Part shown: positions 1-8,299 of the stretch, piece after piece
Numbering within the stretch: the stretch's first letter is position 1
How the letters are laid out: each line of letters begins with the position of its first letter
Assembly: GCA_965246935.1 (NCBI GenBank)
Contig: CBDFGC010000008.1
Location: 372,001-436,000, forward strand
DNA: 64,000 nucleotides
Direction: 5' to 3'
Source: JAZKFT01 sp965246935
GTDB taxonomy: Bacteria; Bacteroidota; Bacteroidia; Chitinophagales; Chitinophagaceae
Translations under genes and position numbers: made by a program
Notes under the pieces: model-generated
Database searches by the model: none
The model's input: the letters and a program-made list of their open reading frames with translations, nothing else
Told to the model about the DNA's origin: nothing

Positions 1-1287
1 GGCACTATCGCCTTCAGTTATAAAAATGGTGCTTTCCAGTTGCCTGGCCAGAAAGTCGTCTTTGCCTTTTACAGGTGGTTCAGAATCCAGGTGAATATGG
101 CAATCCCGTAGTTTCTTATTGTGCAGGTTGGCTTTTTTAGCCCGTTCGTTCGCCAGTTTTTTAATACCCTGGAGTTCTTTACGTTCCCGTTCACTTTGCT
201 CCACCCGCTTTTTTAATTCATCTGCTACTTTCGGATTCTTGTGCAGGTAGTTATCCAGTTCCCGGCTTAAAAACTCCTGAATGAAGTTCTTCATGGAAGG
301 GCCGTTCTCGTACACCACCGTGCTGCCCAGCTTGGTTTTGGTCTGGCTTTCAAAAACCGGCTCCTGCACCCGTACGCTTACGGCTGCCACAATGCTCTGG
401 CGTACATCGGCGGCATCGTAATCCTTCTTGAAAAAATCACGGATCGTTTTTACATACGCCTCCCGGAATGCCTGCTGGTGCGTACCGCCCTGCGTAGTGA
501 ACTGGCCATTTACAAATGAGTAAATGTCTTCACCGTAATCATTATTGTGGCTAAGTGCAATTTCAATATCCTCCCCCTTTAAGTGAATAACCGGGTAGCG
601 TAGTTCATCGGCATTGGCTTTGCGGCTCAATAAATCGTACAGGCCGTTTTTACTGATGTATTTTTTACCATTATACACTACCGCCAGCCCGGCATTCAGG
701 TAACAGTAGTTCCAAAACTGGTTTTCGAGGTATTCGCCTACAAAGTGATAATTTTTAAAATGGGTTTCATCCGGCAGAAAGATCACTTCCGTGCCGTTGG
801 CGTCGGTTGTTTTTTCTTCCCGGCTTTCCCGCTTTAAAATGCCTTTTTCAAATTCAGCGGTTTTTAGTTTGCCTTCTCTAAAACTGGTCACCTTAAAATA
901 GCTGCTCAAGGCATTTACTGCCTTGGTACCTACACCGTTTAGCCCCACCGACTTTTGGAAAACCTTGCTATCGTACTTGGCGCCGGTGTTTATCTTACTA
1001 ACCACATCTACCACTTTGCCCAACGGAATACCCCGGCCATAATCCCGGACCGTTACGATCCCTTTATCAATCGTTATCTCCACACTTTTGCCGTAGCCCA
1101 TGGTATGTTCATCAATACAGTTATCCATTACCTCTTTCAGCAGCACATAAATGCCATCATCAGGGCTGCTGCCATCGCCTAATTTACCAATATACATACC
1201 AGGACGCAGGCGAATGTGCTCCTGCCAGTCAAGCGTACGTATGCTGGCTTCCGTATATTCCATTACTCTGGTTTTTGTAGCTGTCAT
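1..1287 (-). CDS. parE: DNA topoisomerase IV subunit B (ParE), N-terminal part, cut by window edge
   Basis: ATP-hydrolysing subunit of topoisomerase IV, which decatenates daughter chromosomes together with ParC. The minus-strand frame is open from an ATG at 1287 to base 1 (429 codons) with no stop, so the C-terminus lies outside the window. The translation shows the GHKL ATPase parts (HIRLRPGMYIGKLGDGSSP near residue 27, VMDNCIDEH, GRGIPLGKVVD, GLNGVGTKAVNALS), then the transducer domain, and ends at the EGDSA of the TOPRIM domain. The HIRLRPGMYIGKLGDGSSPDD stretch is typical of Bacteroidota ParE; a second, GyrB-like paralogue is complete at 57559-59535, which supports the ParE assignment. 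A TATATTTG box lies about 30 bases upstream. Confidence 0.93.
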   Translation of the reverse strand, partial: MTATKTRVMEYTEASIRTLDWQEHIRLRPGMYIGKLGDGSSPDDGIYVLLKEVMDNCIDEHTMGYGKSVEITIDKGIVTVRDYGRGIPLGKVVDVVSKINTGAKYDSKVFQKSVGLNGVGTKAVNALSSYFKVTSFREGKLKTAEFEKGILKRESREEKTTDANGTEVIFLPDETHFKNYHFVGEYLENQFWNYCYLNAGLAVVYNGKKYISKNGLYDLLSRKANADELRYPVIHLKGEDIEIALSHNNDYGEDIYSFVNGQFTTQGGTHQQAFREAYVKTIRDFFKKDYDAADVRQSIVAAVSVRVQEPVFESQTKTKLGSTVVYENGPSMKNFIQEFLSRELDNYLHKNPKVADELKKRVEQSERERKELQGIKKLANERAKKANLHNKKLRDCHIHLDSEPPVKGKDDFLARQLESTIFITEGDSA

Positions 1288-1317
1288 TGTATACTTCGGA
1301 GGTTATTTGTAATCCTT

Positions 1318-1325
1318 CAAATATA
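1318..1325 (-). promoter_or_regulatory. Putative -7 promoter box of parE
   Basis: On the minus strand this reads TATATTTG, a perfect match to the Bacteroidota -7 consensus TAnnTTTG, and it lies 31 bases upstream of the parE ATG. No convincing -33 TTG element at the standard spacing was confirmed. Inferred from consensus only. Confidence 0.45.
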
Positions 1326-1458
1326 CAATACAAACCCGGTTTTGCTAAATTTTGTAGTAAAAAATCTGTTATCGTTTATCAGCAAAGAAAATTGTTTTCT
1401 TAAAACGGCATGTTTTTTATCATTTACTTTGAGCCTCAAATAAACCCTAATATTAACA

Positions 1459-1848
1459 ATGAAACTGAAACATTTTTTTACAGCTTTGGTATTATTAGCT
1501 GTTTTGGCAATAACAAGCTGTAAAACCAGCTTTAAGAAGGAGGCACTGGTAGGCAAGTGGAAAGTAACTGATGTAGCAAGCAAAAGCCCCGGGCTAACAC
1601 CTGCATGGAAAGCACAATATATGGAACAAGGAAATACGATTGAATTTACGAAAGATGGTAACTATACTGCCTGGTCTAAAGGAAAAGAGGATGATAAAGG
1701 CACTTATACCTTATTAGAAGACGGCAAAACGATTGTTACAAAACCAGCCAAGGGGGCAGATCACACTATTCTTATGAAAGAACTTACTAAAGACAAAATG
1801 ATTGCTACTTTAGGCGTACTCGATCTCACTTTTGAACCATCTAAATAA
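1459..1848 (+). CDS. Small lipoprotein with lipocalin-like domain
   Basis: A 129-residue protein with a Sec signal peptide and lipobox (hydrophobic stretch ending ITSC, Cys at about residue 21), so it should be a lipid-anchored periplasmic or outer-membrane protein. The mature part follows the pattern of lipocalin-like DUFs in Bacteroidota: a GKWKVTDV start, an EFTKDGNYTAWSKG strand pair, a GTYTLLEDGKTIV strand pair and a final TFEPS. Such proteins are common and mostly of unknown ligand. The next gene starts 8 bases downstream, so the two are probably cotranscribed. The lipoprotein nature is clear; the exact function is not. Confidence 0.8.
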   Translation: MKLKHFFTALVLLAVLAITSCKTSFKKEALVGKWKVTDVASKSPGLTPAWKAQYMEQGNTIEFTKDGNYTAWSKGKEDDKGTYTLLEDGKTIVTKPAKGADHTILMKELTKDKMIATLGVLDLTFEPSK

Positions 1849-1856
1849 ACAAAACC

Positions 1857-2210
1857 ATGAGTATTTTTGACAAGGTGGGCGCAATGGCCGCCGATGCTGC
1901 CAAGCAAGCGCAAGCAAGTGCCAACCCACCGGCACAAACTGGAACAACTGCCACCCCGGTTGATGCTACACCTACTACAGGTGCTTCTACGGATAATGTG
2001 GCGGCACAGGGTGTAAAGCTGACGGTTACTACCCAAAGCAGTAACCTGAACATCCGTAGTACACCAAGTACGGATGGCGAAATTGTCGGCAAGGCTGCAC
2101 ATGGCGAATCCGTTACCCTGGTTCGCCGGGAGTCGGACGACTGGTGGATGATCCGTACGGAAGCCGGTGAAGAAGGATACGCTTCTTCCCAGTATTTAAC
2201 GCTTGAGTAA
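1857..2210 (+). CDS. SH3-domain (bacterial SH3b) protein
   Basis: A 117-residue protein. Residues 1-60 form an Ala/Thr/Pro-rich low-complexity linker with no signal peptide. Residues about 61-117 form one bacterial SH3 domain (LNIRSTPSTDGEIVG, then SVTLVRRESDDWWMIRT, then EEGYASSQYL), the arrangement seen in SH3_3 domains that often bind peptidoglycan or peptides. It starts 8 bases after the preceding lipoprotein gene and ends just before a strong hairpin, so the two genes appear to form a small operon. Lack of an export signal makes a wall-binding role uncertain. Confidence 0.8.
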   Translation: MSIFDKVGAMAADAAKQAQASANPPAQTGTTATPVDATPTTGASTDNVAAQGVKLTVTTQSSNLNIRSTPSTDGEIVGKAAHGESVTLVRRESDDWWMIRTEAGEEGYASSQYLTLE

Positions 2211-2230
2211 TTGCCATTTGGTAACTGATT

Positions 2231-2267
2231 AAAGGATGTCTGAAAAGGGCATCCTTTTTATTTTTTA
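2231..2267 (+). terminator. Rho-independent terminator after SH3 gene
   Basis: Stem AAAGGATG (2231-2238) pairs with CATCCTTT (2250-2257) and is followed by a T-rich run to 2266. It sits 20 bases after the stop of the SH3-domain gene. Confidence 0.75.
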
Positions 2268-2500
2268 CCATTTACCGGAAATACATGGGGCAATACCAAA
2301 AGCGAACAGGTAACGGACAACCTGCCGGCAAGCAGGTAAGCAAATTCAATACGGCAATCTTAATTCTACAGGTAATCCTAAGGAAACCATAGCCGCTTTC
2401 TGCTCCTTTTATATTTGGGCAAAAGTCAAAATAAGGTTCCTGCTTGCCAGTGGGGAATGCAGGATTCGTATTTTTGGCCTAACCTATCTCAATCCTTTAT

Positions 2501-2947
2501 ATGGAGCTTACGATCAATATACCGGCACTACTTTTTCCTGCCATTACGCTGATGATGCTGGCTTATACCAACCGGTTCTTAGGCTTGTCTGCCCGCATAC
2601 GAAGCCTGCATGAAAAGGCCCTGCAGGCAACAGAACGTACGGGCGTTATTAAGCAAATTAAAAACCTGCGGCTGAGGCTACACCTGATCCGCTATATGCA
2701 GCTATTTGGGTCTTTTAGCTTTGCCATGTGTATTGTTTGCATGTTTTTTATTTACTGCCGTTACCAATGGTGGTCACATTTTACGTTTGCCATTAGCCTT
2801 GCCGCCCTGTTTGTTTCCATTCTTATTTCGCTTTGGGAAATACAAATCAGTACCCGTGCCATGGATGTGGAACTGAGCGATATTGAGGAATTAAACCAAG
2901 AGTCGCTGGCCGGGTATATTAAAAGCAGTTTTACAAGAGAAAAGTGA
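2501..2947 (+). CDS. DUF2721 family membrane protein
   Basis: A 148-residue protein with three predicted membrane segments (near residues 7-25, 68-88 and 94-114) and a charged amphipathic stretch between the first two. The pattern (N-terminal ALLFPAITLMMLAYTNRFLGLSARIR, then Leu/Arg-rich helix, two helices, and a C-terminal acidic tail) matches the DUF2721 family, whose function is unknown. The upstream 290 bases (2211-2500) hold the terminator of the previous gene and no other recognisable feature. Confidence 0.75.
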   Translation: MELTINIPALLFPAITLMMLAYTNRFLGLSARIRSLHEKALQATERTGVIKQIKNLRLRLHLIRYMQLFGSFSFAMCIVCMFFIYCRYQWWSHFTFAISLAALFVSILISLWEIQISTRAMDVELSDIEELNQESLAGYIKSSFTREK

Positions 2948-3003
2948 AGCTTTTAAATAGACTATGTTACATATTTAGGTAACCAGAGGCTACAGAATAA
3001 TAC

Positions 3004-3025
3004 TGCGAAGCGAGGACGCTTCGCA
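3004..3025. repeat. Perfect 9-bp hairpin downstream of DUF2721 gene
   Basis: TGCGAAGCG (3004-3012) and CGCTTCGCA (3017-3025) are perfect inverted copies around a 4-base loop. No T-run follows, so a terminator role is uncertain. It forms part of the gene-free stretch 2948-3250, which is filled by this hairpin, a nested palindromic repeat and a terminator. Confidence 0.55.
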
Positions 3026-3082
3026 CAGCAGACAGATGTAAGACCAGGAGCCTGTAATGTTAGAAACATTTATCAGGAGTAG

Positions 3083-3192
3083 TTTTTTGTAGGAACACGC
3101 CTAATGGCGTGTTCTGAAATTGAGGGAAGGCTGATTTTATAATGAAATCAGCCTCCCTGCTGAACGTGCTGCAATGCACGTTCCTACAAAAA
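3083..3192. repeat. Cloverleaf-like nested palindromic repeat
   Basis: Outer arms TTTTTGTAGGAAC (around 3084-3096) and GTTCCTACAAAAA (3180-3192) enclose three further perfect hairpins: GAACACGCC/GGCGTGTTC (3093-3101 and 3106-3114), GGCTGATTT/AAATCAGCC (3129-3137 and 3145-3153) and GAACGTGC/GCACGTTC (3162-3169 and 3176-3183). The whole can fold as a four-stem cloverleaf. No coding content. Probably a REP/MITE-like unit. Confidence 0.65.
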
Positions 3193-3202
3193 CCGTAATA
3201 AA

Positions 3203-3237
3203 ACAGCCACGCCGCCGGGCGTGGCTGTAATAAAAAG
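3203..3237 (-). terminator. Terminator of the sugar-oxidation cluster (minus strand)
   Basis: Perfect arms ACAGCCACGCC (3203-3213) and GGCGTGGCTGT (3218-3228). Read on the minus strand, the hairpin lies just after the stop codon at 3251 and is followed by TTTTATTA. Confidence 0.7.
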
Positions 3238-3250
3238 TCAGGTTGCTCCA

Positions 3251-4147
3251 TTACACTTTCAGCTTTGCCATATAGGCGGCACTTACTTTTGCCGCCTCCA
3301 ACGGAGAACCACTTGGATAAGCTTCCTGCTCAACGATGTAATATTTCATGCTATTGTCCTTCGCAGTTCGTAATATTTTTGCAAAATCAATACTGCCTGT
3401 TCCTACATCAACGGAGTTTTTGCCGTTGTCGGTTCCCGGTGTTTTGCTCCTGTCTTTTACATGGCAAAGGGTAAACCGGTTTTTGTATTTGTTGAGCCAG
3501 GCTTCCGGATCCTGCCCGGCAGCCACTACCCAGTAAATATCCATTTCAAAATCTACCAGGCCGGCATCTGTTCCCTGCATCATTATATCCTGGGGAAACT
3601 GACCTTCCTGTAGCTTAAAGGAGTAGTCGTGGTTATGATAGCCAAAACGGATCCCGTTCTTTTTACAGATTTCTCCTTTTTGGTTGAATGTGTCTGCGAA
3701 TTTTTTAAAATCGTCCAGTGATTTTTGTGGACCGAGGTACGGGCAGAGCAGGTACTTCATACCAATAGCCGCCGCATCGGCAGCTTTCTTTTCAAAATCC
3801 TTATTGATATCACAGTGGGAGGAAATGATTTTCATTCCCAGGTCATCCATGTATTTTTTGAATTCCGTATTGCTCATTCCCCAGAACATACCCTGTGCAC
3901 CTTCGTAACTTTCTACTTGTTTGTAGCCAAAGGAAGCCACCTGCTTTAACACATCCCTGGGATTTTTCGGCAGTTCGTCCCGCAGGCTGTACAATTGTAA
4001 TCCATATTCTTTGATGTTGCCACCACCGGCACCACCTGCGCCACCACTTCCGGTTGCAGAATGCATGTTTTTACAGGCAAAATTGGTGAGTGCCAGTCCG
4101 GCTGCTGCGCCAGCAGATAATTTGATAAAGTTTCTTCTGTTTTGCAT
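3251..4147 (-). CDS. Secreted sugar phosphate isomerase/epimerase-like TIM barrel
   Basis: A 298-residue protein of the xylose-isomerase-like TIM-barrel superfamily. It starts with a Tat-type signal (MQNRRNFIKLSAGAAAGLAL followed by an FAC lipobox-like site), a Gly/Ala-rich linker, and then the barrel with candidate metal ligands at SSHCDIN, FEMDIYW, LCHVKD and VEQE. Homologues beside GMC-type glycoside dehydrogenases have been linked to processing 3-keto sugars; that role here is inferred from context. It is the last gene of the minus-strand run and is followed by a terminator at 3203-3237. A palindromic repeat (4171-4250) lies directly upstream, between it and the small dehydrogenase subunit. 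Confidence 0.85.
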   Translation of the reverse strand: MQNRRNFIKLSAGAAAGLALTNFACKNMHSATGSGGAGGAGGGNIKEYGLQLYSLRDELPKNPRDVLKQVASFGYKQVESYEGAQGMFWGMSNTEFKKYMDDLGMKIISSHCDINKDFEKKAADAAAIGMKYLLCPYLGPQKSLDDFKKFADTFNQKGEICKKNGIRFGYHNHDYSFKLQEGQFPQDIMMQGTDAGLVDFEMDIYWVVAAGQDPEAWLNKYKNRFTLCHVKDRSKTPGTDNGKNSVDVGTGSIDFAKILRTAKDNSMKYYIVEQEAYPSGSPLEAAKVSAAYMAKLKV

Positions 4148-4170
4148 AGTTGCTTTTTGGTTTTAAATAC

Positions 4171-4250
4171 CCTCACCCCCGGCCCCTCTCCACAGGTGGA
4201 GAGGGGTGCCTCTACATAATTGTAAATGATAAAATTCATCAGCGGGTTCA
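4171..4250. repeat. REP-like palindromic repeat, copy A
   Basis: Contains CCTCACCCCCGGCCCCTCTC, an 8-bp palindromic core (CTCTCCAC, then GTGGAGAG) and GGGGTGCCTCTAC, followed by a tail ending AGCGGGTTCA. Copies with the same order are at 53548-53630 and (inverted) 53716-53798. The remaining bases to 4475 hold only short quasi-repeats of ATATCTCAT type. Confidence 0.7.
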
Positions 4251-4475
4251 GGAATGACGGGGTGCTCAATAGATATTCTAATTCGAATGGTGCCAACGCC
4301 ACTCCTGTATCTTTCCTGAATTGCTGTCCGGCCCATGAAAACAAAACCGAACCTAGTAACCCGTGATGATTAACAGAGCAATGCCGACACTATGATATCT
4401 CATGACTTATATCTCATAATTCATATCTTTTTTGTGTGGGCCAGATCCTTTCAGGATTGGAATACAAGGGTGTGA

Positions 4476-5114
4476 TCATTCCGCCCAGGCTTTATCGCCT
4501 TTGTTATAGGCAAGGGCGCCATCATATTTACCAGGCACTGGTATATGCCTGAGTGTTTCAGTCATGCCGGTTTTGGAAGTAAAGAAGCCCAGCAGTGTCA
4601 GTTGTTTCATTAGGGTGTAATAGTGTTTTGGCGAAGACTCAAATTGCTTCTGGTCTTTAGATGGCACTTTTTGGTTTATGGTCTCATATTCGGCCCGGCG
4701 GCTTTTATCGATCGTCACATTTTTGTCGTTGTACGCTTTGGATTCTTTTTCCAGGGTTACCAGAAAGTCGTGGCGCTGCTGTGGTGTACATTCCATAAAA
4801 GTTTTGCCATTTGCTTCTTTGCAGGCTTTATCCAGGGTAGCCATGCCTTCGGTAAAAGCGGTTTGCTCCTGCTGGCTGTAGCAATCGGTTACCATGGTTT
4901 TCATGAACTCACCAATTTTAGCTGCTTTTGCTCCCGGCGTATTCGTGGCTGGTATAATGGTTTCGCCTACCTCGTCCAAAAATGCCAGATCAGTAGCTGT
5001 AAAAGCTGCTGCTTGTTTGTCGGCCGTTTTGCAACCGGTTAAAAAAGCTTCACCGCCTACTACCAGGGCACCGGTTGCCAGGGTTATCATTTTAATTAAT
5101 TCTCTGCGATCCAT
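4476..5114 (-). CDS. Gluconate 2-dehydrogenase subunit 3 family protein (small subunit of membrane/periplasmic GMC dehydrogenase)
   Basis: A 212-residue Tat-exported protein. The start at 5114 gives MDRRELIKMITLATGALVVG, a twin-arginine-like signal ending in a TGC lipobox; an upstream ATG at 5141 would add nine residues before the signal and is less likely. The mature part (LAFLDEVGETIIPATNTPGAKAA) is the family hallmark. Such subunits escort the folded GMC flavoprotein across the membrane and pass electrons to cytochrome c. The flavoprotein gene lies immediately upstream (5277-6956, 162 bases), which supports a two-subunit dehydrogenase of the gluconate 2-dehydrogenase or glucoside 3-dehydrogenase type. 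Confidence 0.88.
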   Translation of the reverse strand: MDRRELIKMITLATGALVVGGEAFLTGCKTADKQAAAFTATDLAFLDEVGETIIPATNTPGAKAAKIGEFMKTMVTDCYSQQEQTAFTEGMATLDKACKEANGKTFMECTPQQRHDFLVTLEKESKAYNDKNVTIDKSRRAEYETINQKVPSKDQKQFESSPKHYYTLMKQLTLLGFFTSKTGMTETLRHIPVPGKYDGALAYNKGDKAWAE

Positions 5115-5276
5115 AGTTGTTCGTTTTGATGTTTGAATCAATTCACTCGTTCACCTGTTCTGAGCTTTTGAATTAAAAATAAATGTTCAATTTAAAACTC
5201 AGGGAGGTTGAAAATACTTAAGGTTTGGAAATGTAAGAATGTGTGAACAAGTGAACCAGTAAACATGTGAACTTAA

Positions 5277-6956
5277 TTAGAGGTTTCCTTTTTTTAGTTC
5301 GCTTACCGCAAAGTCGGCAGCTCGTGCTGTTAAAGCCATATAGGTGAGAGAAGGATTGACACAGGAGGCAGAGGTCATGCAGGCGCCATCGGTAACAAAT
5401 ACGTTCAGCGCATCCCATACCTGGTTGTGGCCATTCAGCACACTGGTTTTAGGATCACGTCCCATGCGGGCCGTACCCATTTCGTGTATACCCATTCCAG
5501 GTGCATAACCGCTATCGCTGATTTTTACATTTTTAACACCTGCAACCTCCAGCATTTCTTTTGCGTCATTTTTCATATCCTCCCGCATCTTCTTTTCATT
5601 CTCCTTTATTTCTACGTCCATGGCCAGCACGGGAAGCCCCCATTTATCTTTTGTGTTTTTATCAAGGGTAATTTTATTATCGTGGTACGGCAGCATTTCG
5701 CCAAATGCGCCCAGGTTTATATGCCATTCATCTTTGGGAATGCTCAAGGCATTTTTAAGATCAGCGCCGATTGTCATCTCTGCTATTTCGGCGCCACGGC
5801 CACGGCCGGCGCCGCCCTGGTAGCCAAAGCCGCGGATATAATCTCTTTTATCACCATTCACATTCCGGTAGCGAGGTATATAAATACCGGTTGGCCTTCT
5901 TCCATATTCATATTTATCACTAAATCCTTCTACAGTACCTGCTGCGCCAACCCGAAAGTGATGATCCATTACATTATGCCCCAGTTCGCCGCTGCTGCTG
6001 CCAAGTCCGTCTGGCCATATATCGGTGGCAGAGTTCATGAGCACCCAGGCCGAGTTTAAGGTAGAGGCACAAACGAAAACGATCTTAGAAGTAAAGTTGT
6101 AGGTCTTGTTGGTTTCTGCGTCCAATATTTCTACGCCGCTTGCCCGCTTTTTATCCTTATCGTACAAAATTTTTGTAACAATAGAAAAAGGCCGTACTGT
6201 AAGGTTACCGGTGGCCATAGCGGCAGGCAGTGTGCTGGATTGCGTACTGAAATAAGCGCCGAACGGGCAGCCCCTCCAGCACCGGTTGCGGTACTGGCAA
6301 TTGGTACGGGCGGGCAGGGGTTGGGTAATATTGGCGCTACGGCCAATAATCATTTTGCGCATATTATTATAGTGCGCTTCCATTCGTTTTTTTACTTCCT
6401 TTTCTGCACAATTCAATTGCATAGCCGGCATAAATTCGCCATCGGGCAATACATCCAACCCTTCTTTACTACCCTGTATGCCGGCAAACTTTTCGGCGTG
6501 GCTATACCAGGGGGCTACATCCTCGTACCGGATGGGCCAATCCACCGCAATTCCGTCTTTGGCATTGGCTTCAAAATCTATGTTACTATGGCGGTAGCTT
6601 TGGCGGCCCCACATGAGGCTGCGGCCACCCACATGGTAGCCCCGGTACCAGTCGAACCGTTTTGTTTCGGTGTATGGGCTTTCCTTGTCTTTTACCCAGT
6701 AATCCAGTACAATTTCATTTAGCGGATAATCTCTTCTTAAAACCGGGTAATCGTTAATCATCTGCTGGGTGCGTTCGCCGCGGTGCGGAAATTCCCACAG
6801 CTCTTTGCTGGCATTCACATAGTCTTTTACGTGCTCAATGTTACGGCCCCTTTCCAGCATAATTACTTTCAGGCCTTTTTCGGTGAGTTCTTTGGCGGCC
6901 CATCCTCCGCTGATTCCGGAGCCGATTACAATAGCATCATAATGATTGTCTGGCAT
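5277..6956 (-). CDS. GMC family FAD-dependent oxidoreductase (large catalytic subunit)
   Basis: A 559-residue flavoprotein. The chosen ATG at 6956 gives MPDNHYDAIVIGSGISGGWA, placing the FAD-binding GxGxxG at residues 11-16; an upstream in-frame start at 6995 would only add a basic stretch. Further hallmarks are GRSLMWGR near residue 112, CQYRNRCWRGCPFGAYFSTQ (a Cys-rich motif typical of the gluconate/sorbitol and glucoside dehydrogenase branch), GASTLNSAWVL-like adenine-binding region and the C-terminal MGTARMG ... VTDGACMTSASCVNPSLT with the active-site His/Asn region. No signal peptide: it is probably exported with the Tat small subunit encoded next door. Role inferred: oxidation of a sugar or glycoside hydroxyl, feeding electrons to cytochrome c. 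Confidence 0.9.
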   Translation of the reverse strand: MPDNHYDAIVIGSGISGGWAAKELTEKGLKVIMLERGRNIEHVKDYVNASKELWEFPHRGERTQQMINDYPVLRRDYPLNEIVLDYWVKDKESPYTETKRFDWYRGYHVGGRSLMWGRQSYRHSNIDFEANAKDGIAVDWPIRYEDVAPWYSHAEKFAGIQGSKEGLDVLPDGEFMPAMQLNCAEKEVKKRMEAHYNNMRKMIIGRSANITQPLPARTNCQYRNRCWRGCPFGAYFSTQSSTLPAAMATGNLTVRPFSIVTKILYDKDKKRASGVEILDAETNKTYNFTSKIVFVCASTLNSAWVLMNSATDIWPDGLGSSSGELGHNVMDHHFRVGAAGTVEGFSDKYEYGRRPTGIYIPRYRNVNGDKRDYIRGFGYQGGAGRGRGAEIAEMTIGADLKNALSIPKDEWHINLGAFGEMLPYHDNKITLDKNTKDKWGLPVLAMDVEIKENEKKMREDMKNDAKEMLEVAGVKNVKISDSGYAPGMGIHEMGTARMGRDPKTSVLNGHNQVWDALNVFVTDGACMTSASCVNPSLTYMALTARAADFAVSELKKGNL

Positions 6957-7271
6957 GCAATACGTTTTTTTATTTTTTAATACAGTATGGACCACATAGG
7001 CACATAGGACACATAAGAATACAAGGGTTTAGAAGGAAAAAGGAAGTAAATACAAGAGAAATGCAAATGAGTTAATGGTTGAGCAAATAGTTAACAAATT
7101 GAAATTTTCTTCTGGTAATCTAATTGTTTTTTTTTATCAAATTATGCATTGATTTCTTCTACTGTATTCTTCTACACTCTTGTTATCTGTTCTCTGTTTT
7201 TTATTTGTATTTTCTTATTTGTATTCCTATGTGAACCTATGTGAAAACTTATGTTCCTATGTGGTGAAAAC
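6957..7271. repeat. Intergenic region with CACATAGG-type inverted low-complexity repeat
   Basis: No gene. Bases about 6988-7021 carry CACATAGGCACATAGGACAC and AATACAAGGG; bases about 7222-7264 carry the reverse, CTATGTGAACCTATGTG and TTCCTATGTGG. The two ends form an imperfect inverted repeat around an AT-rich core. The same motif (TTATGTGTCCTATGTGCCTA) recurs at about 59733-59757 after gyrB. Confidence 0.5.
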
Positions 7272-8162
7272 CTAAACATCGCAGATGTTCACTGCCTGTT
7301 TTAAGGAAGCAAATTTGCCTTCGTTGTCTTTTCCAACTGGTATGAATTCCTGTGCCACATAATCGTTGAAGCCGGTAGCTAATATGGCTTTCATAATGGC
7401 CGGGTAGTACAGTTCCTGGCTGTCGTTTATTTCGTGTCGGCCGGGTACGCCCCCGGTATGGTAGTGGCCAAAATAGTCATGGTTGTCCTGAATGGTTCTG
7501 ATCACATCGCCTTCGTCTATCTGCATGTGGTAAATGTCGTACAGCAGTTTAAAATTCGGCGAACCCAGTCGTTTGCAAAGCTCAACACCCCAGGCACTTT
7601 TATCGGCCATATAGTCTTTGTGATTCACCTTGCTATTCAGCAACTCCATCTGTATCATGACACCATTTTTTTCCGCCAGCGGCATAATTTGCTGTAATCC
7701 TGCTATGCAATTTTTTAACCCGGTTTCATCATCCATGCCATTGCGGTTGCCGCTGAAGCAAATTAAATTTTTGTACCCGGCTTTAGCTACCAGTTGTATA
7801 TGCTCTGTATAATTTTTTATTAATGTTGGATGATACTGTTTGTCGTTCCAGCCGTTTACCAGGTTTATTTCAGCCCCATTGCACATAGAGGAAAAGATAC
7901 CATGCTTTTTAAGTACCGGCCAGTCTTTAGGGCCTACCAGATCGATTGCAGCAAAACCGATTTTTTTTACCAGCAGGCATAACTCTTCTACCGGAATAAA
8001 ATTATAAGTCCACTGGCAAACCGAATGTTTAATATTCCCTTTTAGCATACCATCATCTTTTGGTGGAGCCGCGTTGATATCCAAAGAAGGCAATGCAGAA
8101 AACAACAGTGAGCCGGTAGCGATCTGTTTTAATACTTTTCGCCGGGAGGATTTATTTTGCAT
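7272..8162 (-). CDS. Hydroxypyruvate isomerase-like sugar epimerase, exported
   Basis: A 296-residue TIM-barrel protein of the hydroxypyruvate isomerase / sugar epimerase branch. N-terminal SRRKVLKQIATGSLLFSALP is a Tat-like signal. Family motifs include QMELLNSKVNH, LLYDIYHMQIDEGDV (metal and substrate ligands), GHYHTGGVPGRHEI and VAQEFIPVG. The GxPGRHE signature is strongly diagnostic for this branch. It follows the permease gene on the same strand (138-base gap) and precedes the GMC flavoprotein. The substrate cannot be read from sequence; context suggests an oxidised or rearranged sugar made by the neighbouring dehydrogenase. Confidence 0.85.
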   Translation of the reverse strand: MQNKSSRRKVLKQIATGSLLFSALPSLDINAAPPKDDGMLKGNIKHSVCQWTYNFIPVEELCLLVKKIGFAAIDLVGPKDWPVLKKHGIFSSMCNGAEINLVNGWNDKQYHPTLIKNYTEHIQLVAKAGYKNLICFSGNRNGMDDETGLKNCIAGLQQIMPLAEKNGVMIQMELLNSKVNHKDYMADKSAWGVELCKRLGSPNFKLLYDIYHMQIDEGDVIRTIQDNHDYFGHYHTGGVPGRHEINDSQELYYPAIMKAILATGFNDYVAQEFIPVGKDNEGKFASLKQAVNICDV

Positions 8163-8299
8163 TTTTTGAAATCATTTTCCGGTAGTGATTAAAAAGTAAG
8201 CGATTGCAAATAAGTTATGTAGAAAGAAGATTTACCCCTGCGATTCTTCATTTTCTGTTCTCTACCTCTATTTAATTTATTTCAGTTGCTTTACTTACA

